Assembly: GCF_003403295.1 (NCBI RefSeq)
Contig: NZ_QUWV01000004.1
Coordinates: 1-62,231, forward strand
Direction of reading: 5' to 3'
Source: Komagataeibacter melaceti
GTDB lineage: Bacteria; Pseudomonadota; Alphaproteobacteria; Acetobacterales; Acetobacteraceae
Length of the DNA stretch: 62,231 nt
Shown here piece after piece: positions 61,747 through 62,231 of the stretch; the stretch's first letter is position 1; the number at the start of each line of letters is the position of its first letter. A model generated the notes under the pieces. The model saw only the letters and a program-made list of their open reading frames with translations, was not told where the DNA came from and did not search any database. A program made the position numbers and the translations under genes.

Positions 61747-62231
61747 TTTTCACTGAGAACTGACCCGAGTAGGGCGGAAATTTTCATCGAGATTTGACCC
61801 ATGCCTTCACACTCCCCGGCAGCATCTGCTGGGGGTTTGAGGAGTGATTGACATGGAGCTTCTGAGTGTGATCCGTCGGTGGCACTGCCGGGATCATCTT
61901 CCGATCCGCGAGATCGAACGCCGGACGGGACTGTCACGCAATACGATCCGGAAATATCTCCGGGCACAGAATATTGAACCGCGGTTCCAGTTACCCGAAC
62001 GTCCCAGCCAACTGGACCCGTTTGCTGACAGGCTGAGGGGATGGCTGGTCCTGGAAGCCGCCCGCCCCCGCAAGAACCGGCGCACGGCGCGACGAGTGCA
62101 TGAAGACCTTGTGGCACTGGGTTATGATGGATCCTACGGACGGGTGGCCGCTTTCATCCGGCAATGGAAACACGAACAGCACCAGGCACGCCAGACAACG
62201 GGTCGGGGTGTTTTCGTGCCCCTGAGCTTCC
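61741..62231 (+). mobile_element. IS21-family insertion sequence, left end
   Basis: Starts TGTTGATTTTCACTGAG at the break in the IS5 transposase. IS21 ends carry multiple terminal repeats; here ATTTTCACTGAGAACTGACCC (61746-61766) is repeated as ATTTTCATCGAGATTTGACCC (61780-61800), 17 of 21 bases identical. An istA frame follows. The right end lies beyond the window. Confidence 0.75.
61853..62231 (+). CDS. istA: IS21-family transposase IstA, partial
   Basis: Open to the window edge (126 codons). It starts MELLSVIRRWHCRDHLPIRE with the helix-turn-helix IREIERRTGLSRNTIRKYLR, then RRTARRVHEDLVALGYDGSYGRVAAFIRQW, both typical of IstA. The catalytic DDE domain lies beyond the end. ATG 61853 is preceded by GAGGAGTGATTGAC, a good ribosome-binding site. 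Confidence 0.88.
   Translation, partial: MELLSVIRRWHCRDHLPIREIERRTGLSRNTIRKYLRAQNIEPRFQLPERPSQLDPFADRLRGWLVLEAARPRKNRRTARRVHEDLVALGYDGSYGRVAAFIRQWKHEQHQARQTTGRGVFVPLSF

Noticed and set aside
1-62231. CRISPR arrays, tRNA or rRNA genes
   Set aside because: No regularly spaced direct repeats and no tRNA or rRNA signatures were noticed on either strand by eye. A dedicated scan was not possible.

Overview
The window looks like chromosomal DNA of a high-GC acetic acid bacterium (Acetobacteraceae, probably a Komagataeibacter or Gluconacetobacter relative). This is inferred from codon use, a cyanide-insensitive-type bd oxidase with its small subunit, and IS5/IS1031-like and IS21-like transposases. 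No tRNA, rRNA or CRISPR array was seen. It is accessory-gene rich and falls into clear functional blocks, many of them built as tight operons with 4-bp ATGA/GTGA overlaps.

Layout. (1) 1-9.6 kb: the 3' part of a TonB-dependent receptor; the cydA-cydB-small subunit operon (minus); a zinc alcohol/formaldehyde dehydrogenase (plus); and a two-gene encapsulin compartment, a DyP peroxidase with a C-terminal cargo-loading tail plus the shell protein. (2) 9.6-25.9 kb: a minus-strand catabolic cluster: LysR regulator, two-subunit ThDP decarboxylase, GMC oxidoreductase, amidohydrolase/deaminase, Rieske protein, Rieske-less oxygenase, GST-like protein, fused FAD/molybdopterin dehydrogenase, aldehyde dehydrogenase, [2Fe-2S] subunit, BMP-family binding protein; then an FAD monooxygenase and an SDR. 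The enzyme set suggests breakdown of a substituted, probably purine-like, N-heterocycle. I cannot name the substrate. (3) 26.1-31.4 kb: an RNA-repair locus: RtcR-like regulator (minus) divergent from a TROVE/Ro60-like protein and RtcB ligase (plus), with a strong candidate Y-RNA between TROVE and rtcB. (4) 31.6-48.6 kb: a urea island: urtABCDE importer, a divergent two-component system whose kinase is fused to an NCS1-type permease, a porin, and ureDABCEFG. Shared TGCGTA half-sites upstream of urtA and ureD suggest co-regulation. (5) 49-61 kb: a histidine/urocanate utilisation (hut) island: hutI, hutF, hutG, hutD, hutC, a hutH-like lyase, an MFS transporter, hutU and a TonB receptor, with TGTA-NN-TACA boxes as likely HutC operators. 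(6) 61.4 kb to end: an IS5-family element interrupted by an IS21-family element.

The observations most worth follow-up are: the hutH-like lyase lacks the Ala-Ser-Gly triad that forms the MIO cofactor, so the route into this otherwise classical urocanate pathway may start from something other than histidine, for example a trimethylated histidine; the split Rieske oxygenase with GST and Mo hydroxylase cluster; the candidate Y-RNA between TROVE and rtcB; and an RtcR whose sigma-54 contact loop (GAFTGA) is gone.
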